From CAXMRP01 sp965216515 (GTDB lineage Bacteria > Pseudomonadota > Alphaproteobacteria > Rhizobiales > Afifellaceae): a stretch of 64,000 nucleotides of DNA. The stretch is taken from assembly GCA_965216515.1 (NCBI GenBank), contig OZ244173.1, forward strand, positions 744,001-808,000, written 5' to 3'. The position numbers and the translations under genes were made by a program. This document shows positions 1 to 9,527 of this stretch, one piece after another. The notes beneath the pieces were generated by a model. The model searched no databases. It saw only the letters and a list, made by a program, of their open reading frames with translations, and had not been told where the DNA came from. Positions within the stretch are counted from its first letter, which is position 1, and the number at the start of each line of letters is the position of its first letter.

Positions 1-506
1 GCCCGATCCATGTCCCGCATCAGCGCCGAGCCGCCATAGCCGCCGGTCACCTTCTTGGCCGGGCACCCCATGTTGATGTCGATCAGGTCGGCGCCGGCCT
101 CCTCGGCAACGGCAACGCCGAGCGCCATGGCATCCGGCTCCCGTCCGGCGATCTGAACCGCATGCACCGGCAGTCCCTCGCCTTCTGCCCGCAGCCGGGC
201 TTCGTCGGCCTTTGCCCCCTGCCGCTCGTCGGCCCACGCGCCGGCGACCATTTCCGAGATCACCAGCCCTGCCCCGAACCGGGCGGCCAGCCGCCGGAAC
301 GGCAGGTCGGAAACGCCCGACATCGGCGCCAGAAAGGCCCGGTTGGGGATGATTACCCCACCGACGCAAAGCGGTCCGCCATCCAATCCGGGCGCCGATG
401 GCCGGCCCGGTTGCGTTCCGGCATCCCGATGGTCCGGCCGATGGTCCGGCCGAGGGTCCGGCCGAGGGTCCGCCGCCGGGACCCGTTTGCGCGCCTGCCC
501 GGTCAT
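1..506 (-). CDS. dusB: tRNA-dihydrouridine synthase DusB (3' part outside window)
   Basis: FMN enzyme that reduces uridines to dihydrouridine in tRNA. The visible part carries the family signatures FLAPMSGVSDLPFRR, SEMVAG, QIAGREP and INMGCPAKKVTGGYGGSALM; the last contains the catalytic Cys of GCPAKK. The reading frame runs off the left edge, so only about 168 N-terminal residues are seen. The start is uncertain. ATG at 506 gives an about 45-residue N-terminal extension rich in Pro, Asp and Arg, encoded by a 12-bp tandem repeat. A TTG at 386 would give a protein of normal N-terminal length, and another in-frame ATG lies at 587. It is divergent from ispDF. In many alphaproteobacteria dusB precedes ntrBC, which would lie to the left. 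Confidence 0.9.
   Translation of the reverse strand, partial: MTGQARKRVPAADPRPDPRPDHRPDHRDAGTQPGRPSAPGLDGGPLCVGGVIIPNRAFLAPMSGVSDLPFRRLAARFGAGLVISEMVAGAWADERQGAKADEARLRAEGEGLPVHAVQIAGREPDAMALGVAVAEEAGADLIDINMGCPAKKVTGGYGGSALMRDMDR
428..475. repeat. four 12-bp tandem repeats at the dusB start
   Basis: Units GATGGTCCGGCC (two copies), GAGGGTCCGGCC and GAGGGTCCGCCG follow each other without gaps. The period is a multiple of three, so the array reads as a PD(H/P)R repeat in the possible N-terminal extension of dusB. It may instead lie in the untranslated leader if the TTG at 386 is the true start. Confidence 0.8.
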
Positions 507-720
507 CGGGCGAAGGCGTCCGGTTTCGCCGGCATGTCTGCGATCCGTGGTTGTGATGAAAAATTGCTCATTTTCAGGTCTGCACATATTTTAAACAATT
601 GCTGCGTTGCAGCAAGGTGGATGTTTGCCGGCTGGCGGCCGCCGCCATCGCAATTGTCCACGGTCTGGGATAAGACCTGATGACGTTCACCCCAACCCGC
701 CGTCGCCGGATATCTCTGCC

Positions 721-1905
721 ATGCCCCGTTTCGCTGCACTGATCGTCGCCGCAGGCCGCGGATCCCGCGCCGGCCGGGCTGTGCCCAAGCAATACGAGCC
801 GGTCGCCGGTGTGCCGGTTCTGCGTCGCAGCATCGATGCCCTGCGCCGGTGGGAGGCCGACCTGCCGGTGATCGTCGCCATCGCCGCTGCCGACAGGGAC
901 CGCTTCGATGCCGCGACCTCCGGCCTTCGTGATGTCACTGCGACAACAGGCGGCGCAACCCGCCAGAAATCGGTTTGCGCCGGATTGCGGGCGCTTGCCG
1001 CCGGACAGTCGGCGCCCGAATATGTGATGATCCACGACGCCGCCCGGCCCTTCTGCCCGCCCGACCTGCTGGCCCGCCTTGCCGCCGCCGTCGGCACCGG
1101 CCGCGGTGCTGTTCCCGTTTTGCCGGTCACCGACACGCTGAACCGCACCGTCGACGGCCGGATCGCCGAACCGGTGGACCGGAACGGCCTTGCCGCCATG
1201 CAGACGCCGCAGGTTTTCCCCTTCCCTGCCATCCGGGCCGCCCACGAACGGGCGTCGGCGGAGAACGGCGCCGATATCACCGACGACGTGGCCGTTGCCC
1301 GCCGGGCCGGGCTTGACTTCGCCGCCGTGCCGGGCGATCCCGCCAATCTCAAACTCACATGGCCGGAGGATTTCGCCATCGCCGAAACCCGGCTGGCCTT
1401 CGCCGGCACAACCAGACAGTCGCGGACCGGCCAGGGCTTCGACGTTCATGCCTTCGGACCCGGCGACCGGATAACCCTGTGCGGAGTCGCGATCCCCCAC
1501 GACCACGGGCTTGTCGGCCATTCCGACGCCGATGTCGGCCTCCACGCCCTGACCGATGCGATATTGGGAGCGATTTGCGACGGCGACATCGGCAGCCATT
1601 TTCCGCCCTCCGACCCGCAGTGGGCAGGCGCGGCGTCACGGGTGTTTCTGGCCGACGCAGCCGCCCGCGCCGCCGCCCGCGGCGGGGTCATCGTCAATCT
1701 CGACGTGACCCTGATCTGCCAGGCGCCGAGGATCGGCCCTCACCGCGACACAATGCGCGCCCGCATCGCGGAGATATGCGCCGTCGACGTCGGCCGGGTC
1801 GCCGTCAAGGCGACGACCAGCGAGGGGTTGGGCTTCACCGGCCGCGGCGAAGGGATCGCCGCACTGGCAACGGCAACGCTGGAACTGCCCGCGGGGACGC
1901 CGTGA
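721..1905 (+). CDS. ispDF: bifunctional IspD-IspF (MEP isoprenoid pathway)
   Basis: Fusion of 2-C-methyl-D-erythritol 4-phosphate cytidylyltransferase (about residues 1-230) and 2-C-methyl-D-erythritol 2,4-cyclodiphosphate synthase (about 235-394). The IspD part has the nucleotide loop LIVAAGRGSRAG and the downstream K of VPKQY. The IspF part has GFDVHAF with the metal ligands DxH, then GHSDADVGLHALTDA, IGSHFPPSD and a C-terminal TSEGLGFTGRGEGI. Such fusions are common in alphaproteobacteria. ATG at 721 puts the cytidylyltransferase loop close to the N-terminus. The stop overlaps the GTG of the next gene. The 214 bases upstream, shared with dusB, hold a small inverted repeat GCTGC-GTT-GCAGC at 601-613 in an AT-richer stretch, and no gene. 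dxr, which acts earlier in the same pathway, lies at 44422. Confidence 0.96.
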   Translation: MPRFAALIVAAGRGSRAGRAVPKQYEPVAGVPVLRRSIDALRRWEADLPVIVAIAAADRDRFDAATSGLRDVTATTGGATRQKSVCAGLRALAAGQSAPEYVMIHDAARPFCPPDLLARLAAAVGTGRGAVPVLPVTDTLNRTVDGRIAEPVDRNGLAAMQTPQVFPFPAIRAAHERASAENGADITDDVAVARRAGLDFAAVPGDPANLKLTWPEDFAIAETRLAFAGTTRQSRTGQGFDVHAFGPGDRITLCGVAIPHDHGLVGHSDADVGLHALTDAILGAICDGDIGSHFPPSDPQWAGAASRVFLADAAARAAARGGVIVNLDVTLICQAPRIGPHRDTMRARIAEICAVDVGRVAVKATTSEGLGFTGRGEGIAALATATLELPAGTP

Positions 1906-2396
1906 CTGCGCTGCCGGACAACCTGATCGCGGAGGCCGCTGCGCTTCTGGAGCGCTGCCGGGCCGCCGGCCTGACGCTCGCCACCGCGGAATCCTGCACC
2001 GGCGGGCTGATCGCAGCAGTTTTGACGGAAGTGCCCGGTTCCTCCGATGTGGTGGAGCGTGGATTTGTGACCTATTCCAATGCCGCCAAAACCGAGATGC
2101 TGGGTGTCGAGGCGCAACTGATCGCCACCCGTGGCGCCGTCAGCGCCGAAGTGGCCAGGGCAATGGCCGAAGGCGCGCTTGCCGCCTCGCCGGCCGACCT
2201 CGCCATCGCCATAACCGGGATCGCCGGTCCCGGCGGCGGCACGGCGGACAAGCCGGTCGGGCTGGTTTTCCTGTGCGCGGCCCGGCGCGGCGTTGCCCAT
2301 GCGCCGGCGCGGCTGAACCTCGCAGAAACGGGCCGCGGCCAAATTCGCCTGGCCGCCGTGCACGCGGCATTCCGTCTTCTGAATACGTTGCTTTGA
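1902..2396 (+). CDS. pncC: CinA C-terminal family nicotinamide-nucleotide amidohydrolase
   Basis: Stand-alone CinA/PncC domain of 164 residues. The family deamidates nicotinamide mononucleotide to nicotinate mononucleotide in pyridine nucleotide salvage. The conserved TAESCTGGLIA stretch holds the nucleophilic Ser, and AITGIAGPGGG with the following Lys of DKPVG is present. The N-terminal COG1058 domain of full-length CinA is absent, as in many proteobacteria. Start GTG 1902 overlaps the ispDF stop in a GTGA arrangement, so the two are likely translationally coupled. A six-base-stem hairpin follows the stop. Confidence 0.92.
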   Translation: MTALPDNLIAEAAALLERCRAAGLTLATAESCTGGLIAAVLTEVPGSSDVVERGFVTYSNAAKTEMLGVEAQLIATRGAVSAEVARAMAEGALAASPADLAIAITGIAGPGGGTADKPVGLVFLCAARRGVAHAPARLNLAETGRGQIRLAAVHAAFRLLNTLL

Positions 2397-2397
2397 A

Positions 2398-2414
2398 CCG
2401 GCGGGTTGCGCCGG
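2398..2414 (+). terminator. small hairpin between convergent pncC and the Coq10/RatA gene
   Basis: CCGGCG and CGCCGG form a perfect six-base stem around a five-base loop directly after the pncC stop, between two convergent genes. There is no T-run on either side, so it is at most a weak or Rho-assisted end signal. Confidence 0.3.
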
Positions 2415-2417
2415 CGC

Positions 2418-2888
2418 CTAGGCCGGCGGGTATCGGCGGGTCCTTCGCAGCACATCGGCCCGGGCGACGAAGGCCCGCTCATAGGCGCGAAACACCCGGT
2501 CGAACATCGATCCCATCAGCAGCGCCAGCGTCCGGCTCTTGAACTCGTAGGCAATGTGGAACCCGATCTCGCTCGTCGTTTCGGTCAACGGCCGGAACGT
2601 CCAGCGGTTTTCCATCGTCCGGAACGGGCCGTCGAGGTTTTCCGCGCCGATGGTCAACCCGTCGCGGTCGAGCAGAACCGAACTGGCGAAAGTTTCGCGT
2701 ACCAGCTTGTAGCCCACCGTCATGTCGGCGATCACGCGGGTCCGCCCATTGCCCTCCGGGCGGCTGGAGCGGATGACGAGGCTCTCGCAGAGCGGCACGA
2801 ATTCCGGATAGCGGTCCATGTCGGCGACCAGATCGAACATCGCGCTCGCGGGATGGTCAACGGTGTGTGCGGTATCGAATTGCGGCAT
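2418..2888 (-). CDS. Coq10/RatA START-fold protein
   Basis: 156-residue single-domain polyketide cyclase/START family protein. Family features are VDHPASAMFDLVADMDRYPEF near the N-terminus, LCESLVI, and the C-terminal GSMFDRVFRAYERAFVARA. In alphaproteobacteria this is the Coq10 equivalent, which binds ubiquinone and supports its function in respiration; the E. coli name RatA reflects a proposed ribosome-association role. It lies 47 bases downstream of lipA on the same strand, an arrangement common in alphaproteobacteria. Convergent with pncC. Confidence 0.88.
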   Translation of the reverse strand: MPQFDTAHTVDHPASAMFDLVADMDRYPEFVPLCESLVIRSSRPEGNGRTRVIADMTVGYKLVRETFASSVLLDRDGLTIGAENLDGPFRTMENRWTFRPLTETTSEIGFHIAYEFKSRTLALLMGSMFDRVFRAYERAFVARADVLRRTRRYPPA

Positions 2889-2935
2889 GCGTGATGGCTG
2901 TCGCCGGCGGTCGGCGCGATCGGGTCGGGCGGCGC

Positions 2936-3922
2936 TCAGCGGGCGCGCGCCGCCTTCAGCCGCGCGAAATCTTCGCCGGCATGGTGGGAGGAACGGGTCA
3001 GCGGACTGGCGGAGACCAGCCCGAAACCCTTGGAATAGGCGATCGTCTCGTAGGACTTGAACGTCTCCGGCGAAACGAACGCGTGGATCGGATGGTGTTT
3101 GCGCGTCGGTTGCAGATACTGGCCGATGGTCAGAAAGTCGACATCGGCGGCACGCAGATCGTCCATCACCTGCAGGATCTCGTTGCGGGTTTCGCCGAGC
3201 CCGACCATGATCCCCGACTTGGTGAAAATGCCGGGTGCATGTTCCTTGGCCATCTGCAGGAGCCGGATGGAATGGAAATAGCGGGCGCCGGGCCGCACAG
3301 TGAGATAGAGCGACGGCACCGTTTCCAGATTGTGATTGAAGACGTCGGGGCCGGCATCGACAACAAGTTCCATGGCCCCGTCCTTGCGCAGGAAATCCGG
3401 TGTCAGAACCTCGATTGTCGTCGATGGCGCGCGTGCCCGGATCGCCGAAATCACGTCCGCAAAGTGCTGCGCCCCGCCATCGTCCAGATCATCCCGGTCG
3501 ACGGATGTGACGACCACGTGCGCCAGATCCATTGCCGCGACCGCTTCGGCGACATGGGCCGGTTCGTCCGGGTCAACAGGACCGGGAATGCCCGTGCGCA
3601 CGTTACAGAACGCGCAGGCCCGCGTGCAGGTGTCGCCGAGTATCAGGAACGAGGCGTGCCGCTTGGACCAGCATTCGCCGATATTGGGACACCCCGCCTC
3701 TTCGCACACGGTTGCCAGATTGTTCTTGCGAACAATATCGACGGTCTCGCGATAGACCGGCGAACCCGGCGCCTTGACCCGGATCCAGGCCGGCTTGCGC
3801 AGAAGTGGCGTCGCCGTCCGGTTGACTTTCTCCGGGTGCCGGGGGCGGGACCGGTCGGAACCCGCATCCCGGCGTTTCGCCTGCCGATTGTCGATCAGCG
3901 TCACCATCGCTTGCCGCGCCAC
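2936..3922 (-). CDS. lipA: lipoyl synthase
   Basis: Radical-SAM enzyme that inserts two sulfurs into protein-bound octanoyl groups, making the lipoyl cofactor used by the pyruvate dehydrogenase subunits encoded further along. Cys73, 78 and 84 (CEEAGCPNIGEC) ligate the auxiliary cluster. Cys99, 103 and 106 (CTRACAFC) are the CX3CX2C radical-SAM motif. The C-terminal RSS that ligates the auxiliary cluster by Ser is present as RSSHHAGEDF. 328 residues, normal for the family. It sits in a leftward run lpdA-glsB-lipA-coq10, fitting joint supply of E3 and lipoate. Confidence 0.97.
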   Translation of the reverse strand: MARQAMVTLIDNRQAKRRDAGSDRSRPRHPEKVNRTATPLLRKPAWIRVKAPGSPVYRETVDIVRKNNLATVCEEAGCPNIGECWSKRHASFLILGDTCTRACAFCNVRTGIPGPVDPDEPAHVAEAVAAMDLAHVVVTSVDRDDLDDGGAQHFADVISAIRARAPSTTIEVLTPDFLRKDGAMELVVDAGPDVFNHNLETVPSLYLTVRPGARYFHSIRLLQMAKEHAPGIFTKSGIMVGLGETRNEILQVMDDLRAADVDFLTIGQYLQPTRKHHPIHAFVSPETFKSYETIAYSKGFGLVSASPLTRSSHHAGEDFARLKAARAR

Positions 3923-3938
3923 GCCACCTGTTTGGTCC

Positions 3939-4184
3939 TCAGCCCCTGCCGCGAATGGCTTTCAGGGCGAACAGCAAGATCACCGCGCCAACCACCGCCG
4001 TGATCAGTGAACCGATGAAACCGGCCTGCGTGGCAACACCAAGGATGCCGAACAGCCAGCCGCCGATAAAGGCACCGATGATTCCAACGACGATGTTGGT
4101 CAGCAGGCCATGGCTGCTCTTCGTCACTTTTTCGGCAATCCAACCGGCCAGACCGCCAATGATGATCCAGAAAATAATGCTCAT
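3939..4184 (-). CDS. GlsB/YeaQ/YmgE family small membrane protein
   Basis: 81 residues, almost entirely hydrophobic, with about three membrane segments and the glycine-rich pattern of the transglycosylase-associated/GlsB family: IIGGLAGWIAEKV, VGIIGAFIGGWLFG, and a third span ending ALKAIRGRG. Members are often induced by general stress; their biochemical role is not known. It lies 16 bases upstream of lipA and 53 bases downstream of lpdA, so it is probably co-transcribed with them, an unexpected partner for two lipoate-linked genes. Confidence 0.88.
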   Translation of the reverse strand: MSIIFWIIIGGLAGWIAEKVTKSSHGLLTNIVVGIIGAFIGGWLFGILGVATQAGFIGSLITAVVGAVILLFALKAIRGRG

Positions 4185-4237
4185 GGGTCTTCTATCTCCT
4201 CTGCCGCCCCGCTCAGGTTCCGTATATGGAATCCGCG

Positions 4238-5671
<1,434 letters not shown>

Positions 5672-5839
5672 GCGTCTGGATCCCGTGTCGTTTTGCGACC
5701 CTATAGCGTGAAACGGGCGCATTGTAACGGTTCGTGGCCGCAGACCAGCCTCCCGCCGAACGCAGGGCGCCACAACGCCCGATCGTGACCCGGCGGCCGG
5801 TTTCCGCTAGGGATGGCGGAGAATCCCGGGGGCGGCGTG

Positions 5840-7039
5840 ATGAACAAACCGGCGGCATTGAGCGTGCTTGCGCTGACCCAGGTGGCAATCATGTCCCTCT
5901 GGTTCACAACCGCCGCCGTCGCGCCCGCGCTACAGGCGGAATTTGCCCTGAGCACGGCCCAGATCGGCTGGCTGACCAGCGCCGTACAGCTGGGTTTCGT
6001 TGCCGGCTGTCTGATCAGCGCCGGTTTCGGTCTTGCCGACCGGCTGGATTCGCGCCGGTTCTACGCCGCCTGCGCGATAGTCGGCGGCAGCGCCAACGGC
6101 CTGTTCCTTCTCGTCGATCCGGGATCGATGACAGCAATCGCCCTGCGCTTCCTGACCGGCGCGGCGATGGCCGGTGTCTATCCGGTCGGTATGAAGATCG
6201 CCGTCAGTTGGGCCGACCGCGACCGCGGCCTTCTGGTCGGCCTGCTGGTCGGCGCGCTGACGGTCGGCAACGCCACGCCGCATCTGTTCGCATTTCTCGG
6301 CGGTGTCGACTGGCGATTTGTCATGATCGCCGCCACGGTTGCCGCGTTTTGCGGCGCCGGCGCGGTCCTGACCGTCCCGATGGGGCCCGCCCCGGGCATG
6401 ACCGGCCGCTTCGATCCCGGCGCCGCCTGGAGCGCATGGACCGATCGTGCGACCCGATACGCCAATTTCGGCTATCTCGGCCATATGTGGGAACTGTTCG
6501 CCATGTGGGCCTGGATCGCCGCCTACCTGACGGCGAGTTTTGCCGTCGGCGGCATCGCGAACGCCGGCGGCGCGGCGAGCCTGGCGGCTTTCGCGACCAT
6601 TGCTGTGGGTGCCGTCGGCGCGTTCGCCGGCGGTTGGCTGGCCGACCGCATCGGGCGCACCGCGCTCACCGTGGGCGCTTTGCTTGTCAGCGGTCTGTGC
6701 TGCCTGGCTGCCGGGCCCGCCTTCGGCGCCGCGCCGGCCCTCGTCACGCTCCTGTGCCTGGTCTGGGGCATCGCGGTGATCGCCGATTCCGCGCAGTTTT
6801 CCGCCTGTGTCTCCGAACTGGCCAAACCCGGCACACAGGGTACGATGCTCACCGTCCAGACCGCCACCGGCTTTGCACTGTCGGTGATCACGATCCAGCT
6901 CATGCCGGCCTGGGTTGATTACGCCGGTTGGCGGTGGGCCTTCGCACCGCTTGCCGTCGGCCCGCTGCTGGGCGCGTTCGCCATGGCCCGGCTGCGGACA
7001 TTTCCCGACGCGACAAAGCTGGCCCACGGGCTGCGTTAG
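5840..7039 (+). CDS. MFS transporter
   Basis: 399-residue major facilitator with about 12 membrane spans. The N-half has the motif-A-like loop GFGLADRLDSRRFY between spans 2 and 3, and the C-half has the equivalent GWLADRIGRTALT. The substrate cannot be read from sequence. ATG 5840 is chosen over ATG 5813 because GGGGGCGG lies just upstream. It is divergent from lpdA and followed by lpxB, whose possible GTG start overlaps its stop. Confidence 0.85.
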   Translation: MNKPAALSVLALTQVAIMSLWFTTAAVAPALQAEFALSTAQIGWLTSAVQLGFVAGCLISAGFGLADRLDSRRFYAACAIVGGSANGLFLLVDPGSMTAIALRFLTGAAMAGVYPVGMKIAVSWADRDRGLLVGLLVGALTVGNATPHLFAFLGGVDWRFVMIAATVAAFCGAGAVLTVPMGPAPGMTGRFDPGAAWSAWTDRATRYANFGYLGHMWELFAMWAWIAAYLTASFAVGGIANAGGAASLAAFATIAVGAVGAFAGGWLADRIGRTALTVGALLVSGLCCLAAGPAFGAAPALVTLLCLVWGIAVIADSAQFSACVSELAKPGTQGTMLTVQTATGFALSVITIQLMPAWVDYAGWRWAFAPLAVGPLLGAFAMARLRTFPDATKLAHGLR

Positions 7040-7104
7040 TGGCAAAACCGGCGGCGAACGCGCAAGAAAGCCAAGATCGAACCGGAAAGGCCACATCAAG
7101 CCAG

Positions 7105-8334
7105 ATGCCCGCAATCCCGCACGATCAGCCGGACCGGACCGGATCCGGCCCCCAGGCGCCGCTGGTTTATCTGGTCGCCGGCGAGCATTCCGGTGACAAT
7201 CTCGGCGCCGGGCTGATGGCGGCTTTGAAGGAAGCGACGGCCGGCGACGTACGATTTGCCGGAATCGGCGGGCCGATGATGGCGGCGCAGGGGCTGCAGA
7301 GCCTGTTCCCGATCCGCGAACTGGCACTGATGGGTTTGGCCGAAATCCTGCCTCACCTGCCCAATCTGCTCCGCCGCATGCGCCAGACCGTCGACGATAT
7401 CGCCGTCCGCCGCCCGGACATTGTCGTCACCATCGATGCCCCCGACTTCTGCCTGCGGCTGGCCCGCCGCGTGCGGCCGACCGGGATTCCGCTTGTCCAC
7501 TACGTGGCGCCGCAAATCTGGGCCTGGCGGCCCGGACGCGGCCGCAAACTGGCCGCCATCCTTGACCACGTCCTGGCGCTTCTGCCCTTCGAGCCGGACT
7601 TCTTCGCCCGATATGGCGTGCCCTGCACCTATGTCGGCCATCCGGTGTTGCAGTCGGGCGCCGGCGCCGGAGACGCCGCAGCCTTTCGCGGCGCCCACGA
7701 CATCGCCGCGGACCGGACCCTGATCGCCGTCCTGCCGGGCAGCCGGCCCGGCGAGATAAGCCGCACCCTGCCCGTATATGCCGAAACGCTGGCCCGGCTG
7801 GCCGCCAAAAGATCCGACCTGGTGGCCATGGTCGCAACCGTGGAGGCCGTCGCCGGCGAAGTCGCCCAAGCCATGGCCCGCTGGCCGCTTCCCGCCGTGC
7901 TCGTCACCGATGACCGGCAAAAGCATGACGGCTTTGCGGCCAGCCGGGCAGCATTGGCGAAATCCGGCACGGTCAATCTGGAACTGGCCCTGGCCGATGT
8001 GCCGATGGTGGTCTGCTACCGGCTCCACCCGATAACGGCCTTCATCGGCCGCCGTCTGGTCGCCGTCGAACATGCCTCGTTGGTCAACCTGCTGGCCGGC
8101 CGCCGGATCGTCCCGGAGTTCCTTCAGGAGAATTTCCGCCCCGAGCCCCTTGCCGAGACCCTGGAGGAGCTGCTCGGCGACGGAGAGGCGCGCGCCGCCC
8201 AGCGCCGGGGCCTGGCGGCGGTGCGTGCGCTGCTCGCCGACATTCCGGGCCGGCCGAGCGATGTGGCGGCCAAAACCGTTCTCGGCGTCTTGGCCGGCCG
8301 GCGCGCAGCCGGTCTAGCCGACAGGCCGGTCTAG
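7105..8334 (+). CDS. lpxB: lipid-A-disaccharide synthase
   Basis: Family GT19 glycosyltransferase that condenses UDP-2,3-diacylglucosamine with lipid X to form the lipid A disaccharide at the inner membrane. Recognised from LVYLVAGEHSGDNLGA, FAGIGGPMM, MGLAEILPHLP, IDAPDFCLRLA, YVAPQIWAWRPGR, TYVGHPVLQ, VLPGSRPGEI and VPEFLQENFRPE. ATG 7105 gives 409 residues; an in-frame GTG at 7039, overlapping the MFS stop as TAGTG, would add 22 residues and is also possible. The stop codon shares a CTAG palindrome with the stop of the convergent gnnB. It lies about 30 kb from lpxA-fabZ-lpxD, the cluster where it is usually found in alphaproteobacteria. Confidence 0.95.
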   Translation: MPAIPHDQPDRTGSGPQAPLVYLVAGEHSGDNLGAGLMAALKEATAGDVRFAGIGGPMMAAQGLQSLFPIRELALMGLAEILPHLPNLLRRMRQTVDDIAVRRPDIVVTIDAPDFCLRLARRVRPTGIPLVHYVAPQIWAWRPGRGRKLAAILDHVLALLPFEPDFFARYGVPCTYVGHPVLQSGAGAGDAAAFRGAHDIAADRTLIAVLPGSRPGEISRTLPVYAETLARLAAKRSDLVAMVATVEAVAGEVAQAMARWPLPAVLVTDDRQKHDGFAASRAALAKSGTVNLELALADVPMVVCYRLHPITAFIGRRLVAVEHASLVNLLAGRRIVPEFLQENFRPEPLAETLEELLGDGEARAAQRRGLAAVRALLADIPGRPSDVAAKTVLGVLAGRRAAGLADRPV

Positions 8335-9527
8335 CCGACGGCCCGGATCACCGCGTCGCACACTCGGTCGATGGTCGCGGTATCCAGATAGGCGTGCATC
8401 GGCAGCGCCAGGCTGCGTTTCGCCAAGCGCTCCGATACCGGCAGCGAACCCGGCCCGTCGCCGAACCGCCGATAGGCCGGCTCCATATGGATCGGGCTGT
8501 TGTAGTAGACCATTGTCGCGATCTCTTCGGCCGAAAGCGCCGCCCGCACCCGGTCCCGGTCCGCGCACTGGACGGCGAAGACCGACCAGGCCATGTCGCC
8601 GGCCTCATAAGGTACCGGGAGATCGACTGCACCCTCCAGGCGCTCGCAATAGGCGGCCGCAGCCTGCCGCCGGGCCGCAAGCTCGTCGTCGAACACGTCC
8701 AGCTTGGCCAGCAGGACCGCCGCCTGGATGCTGTCGAGCCGTGAGTTGACGCCGACATTGAGCACTGCCGGTCCGTCCTCGCCGAGGCCGTGGCGATGCA
8801 GCGAGCGCAACAGCGCCGCCCGCTCGTCGTCGTCGGTGAACATGCATCCGGCATCGCCGAACGCACCCAGGGTCTTGGAGGGATAGAAGCTGGTCGCCGT
8901 CGCCGCTGCCATCGTGCCGGCAAACCGGTTGTCACGGGTGGCGCCGAAGCTTTGCGCCGCATCGGCGAGCACGAACAATCCGTGCGCATCGGCATGTTTC
9001 CCGATCGCCCGATAGTCGGCCGGACGGCCGAACAGGTCGACGGGGATGACGGCACGCGGCTGAAGATCACCGGCCGCGACAACCTCGTCGATCTTTTCGC
9101 CGAGATGATCGGCACTCATGGTCAGTGACAACGGATCGATATCGACGAACACCGGCGTTGCGCCGAGCCCGACCACGGCGCCGGCGGTGGCGACGAACGT
9201 ATAGGCCGGCACGAACACCGCATCGCCCGGCCCGATTCCCTCTGCCATCAGCGGGATCGCAAGCGCATCCGTGCCGCTGGCGCAGGCAATCGCATGGCCG
9301 GCACCGCAGTATGCGGCAAGCCGCGTCTGCAATTCGTCGACCTCCGGCCCGAGCACGAACTGGCCCTGCGAGATCACGCGCGCAATCCGCGCATCGATGT
9401 CGTCCTTGAGCGCCCGGTACTGGGCCTTTACGTCGATCAGCGGCACCGGCCCGGGCGGCTCTGCCTGCGCCCGGATGTCCGTTGTTTCGCAGGACGTTTC
9501 CGTCGTCCCGCCAGCCGTTTCCGTCAT
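8331..9527 (-). CDS. gnnB: DegT/DnrJ/EryC1 aminotransferase, probable GnnB
   Basis: PLP-dependent sugar aminotransferase of 398 residues. The Schiff-base Lys is K218 in SFYPSKTLGAFGD and the cofactor-binding Asp is D189 in VLADAAQSFGA. GTDAL and PAYTFVATA near residues 85-115 are also family-typical. The partner gene gnnA is a Gfo/Idh dehydrogenase overlapping by four bases (ATGA at 9524-9527), and lpxI and lpxB flank the pair. That context points to GnnB, which with GnnA converts UDP-GlcNAc to UDP-GlcNAc3N for a diamino-sugar lipid A. The alternative is a WlbE/WbpE-type enzyme of O-antigen or capsule sugar synthesis, but no glycosyltransferase or polysaccharide genes are nearby. ATG at 9536 is a second possible start. 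Confidence 0.82.
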   Translation of the reverse strand: MTETAGGTTETSCETTDIRAQAEPPGPVPLIDVKAQYRALKDDIDARIARVISQGQFVLGPEVDELQTRLAAYCGAGHAIACASGTDALAIPLMAEGIGPGDAVFVPAYTFVATAGAVVGLGATPVFVDIDPLSLTMSADHLGEKIDEVVAAGDLQPRAVIPVDLFGRPADYRAIGKHADAHGLFVLADAAQSFGATRDNRFAGTMAAATATSFYPSKTLGAFGDAGCMFTDDDERAALLRSLHRHGLGEDGPAVLNVGVNSRLDSIQAAVLLAKLDVFDDELAARRQAAAAYCERLEGAVDLPVPYEAGDMAWSVFAVQCADRDRVRAALSAEEIATMVYYNSPIHMEPAYRRFGDGPGSLPVSERLAKRSLALPMHAYLDTATIDRVCDAVIRAVG

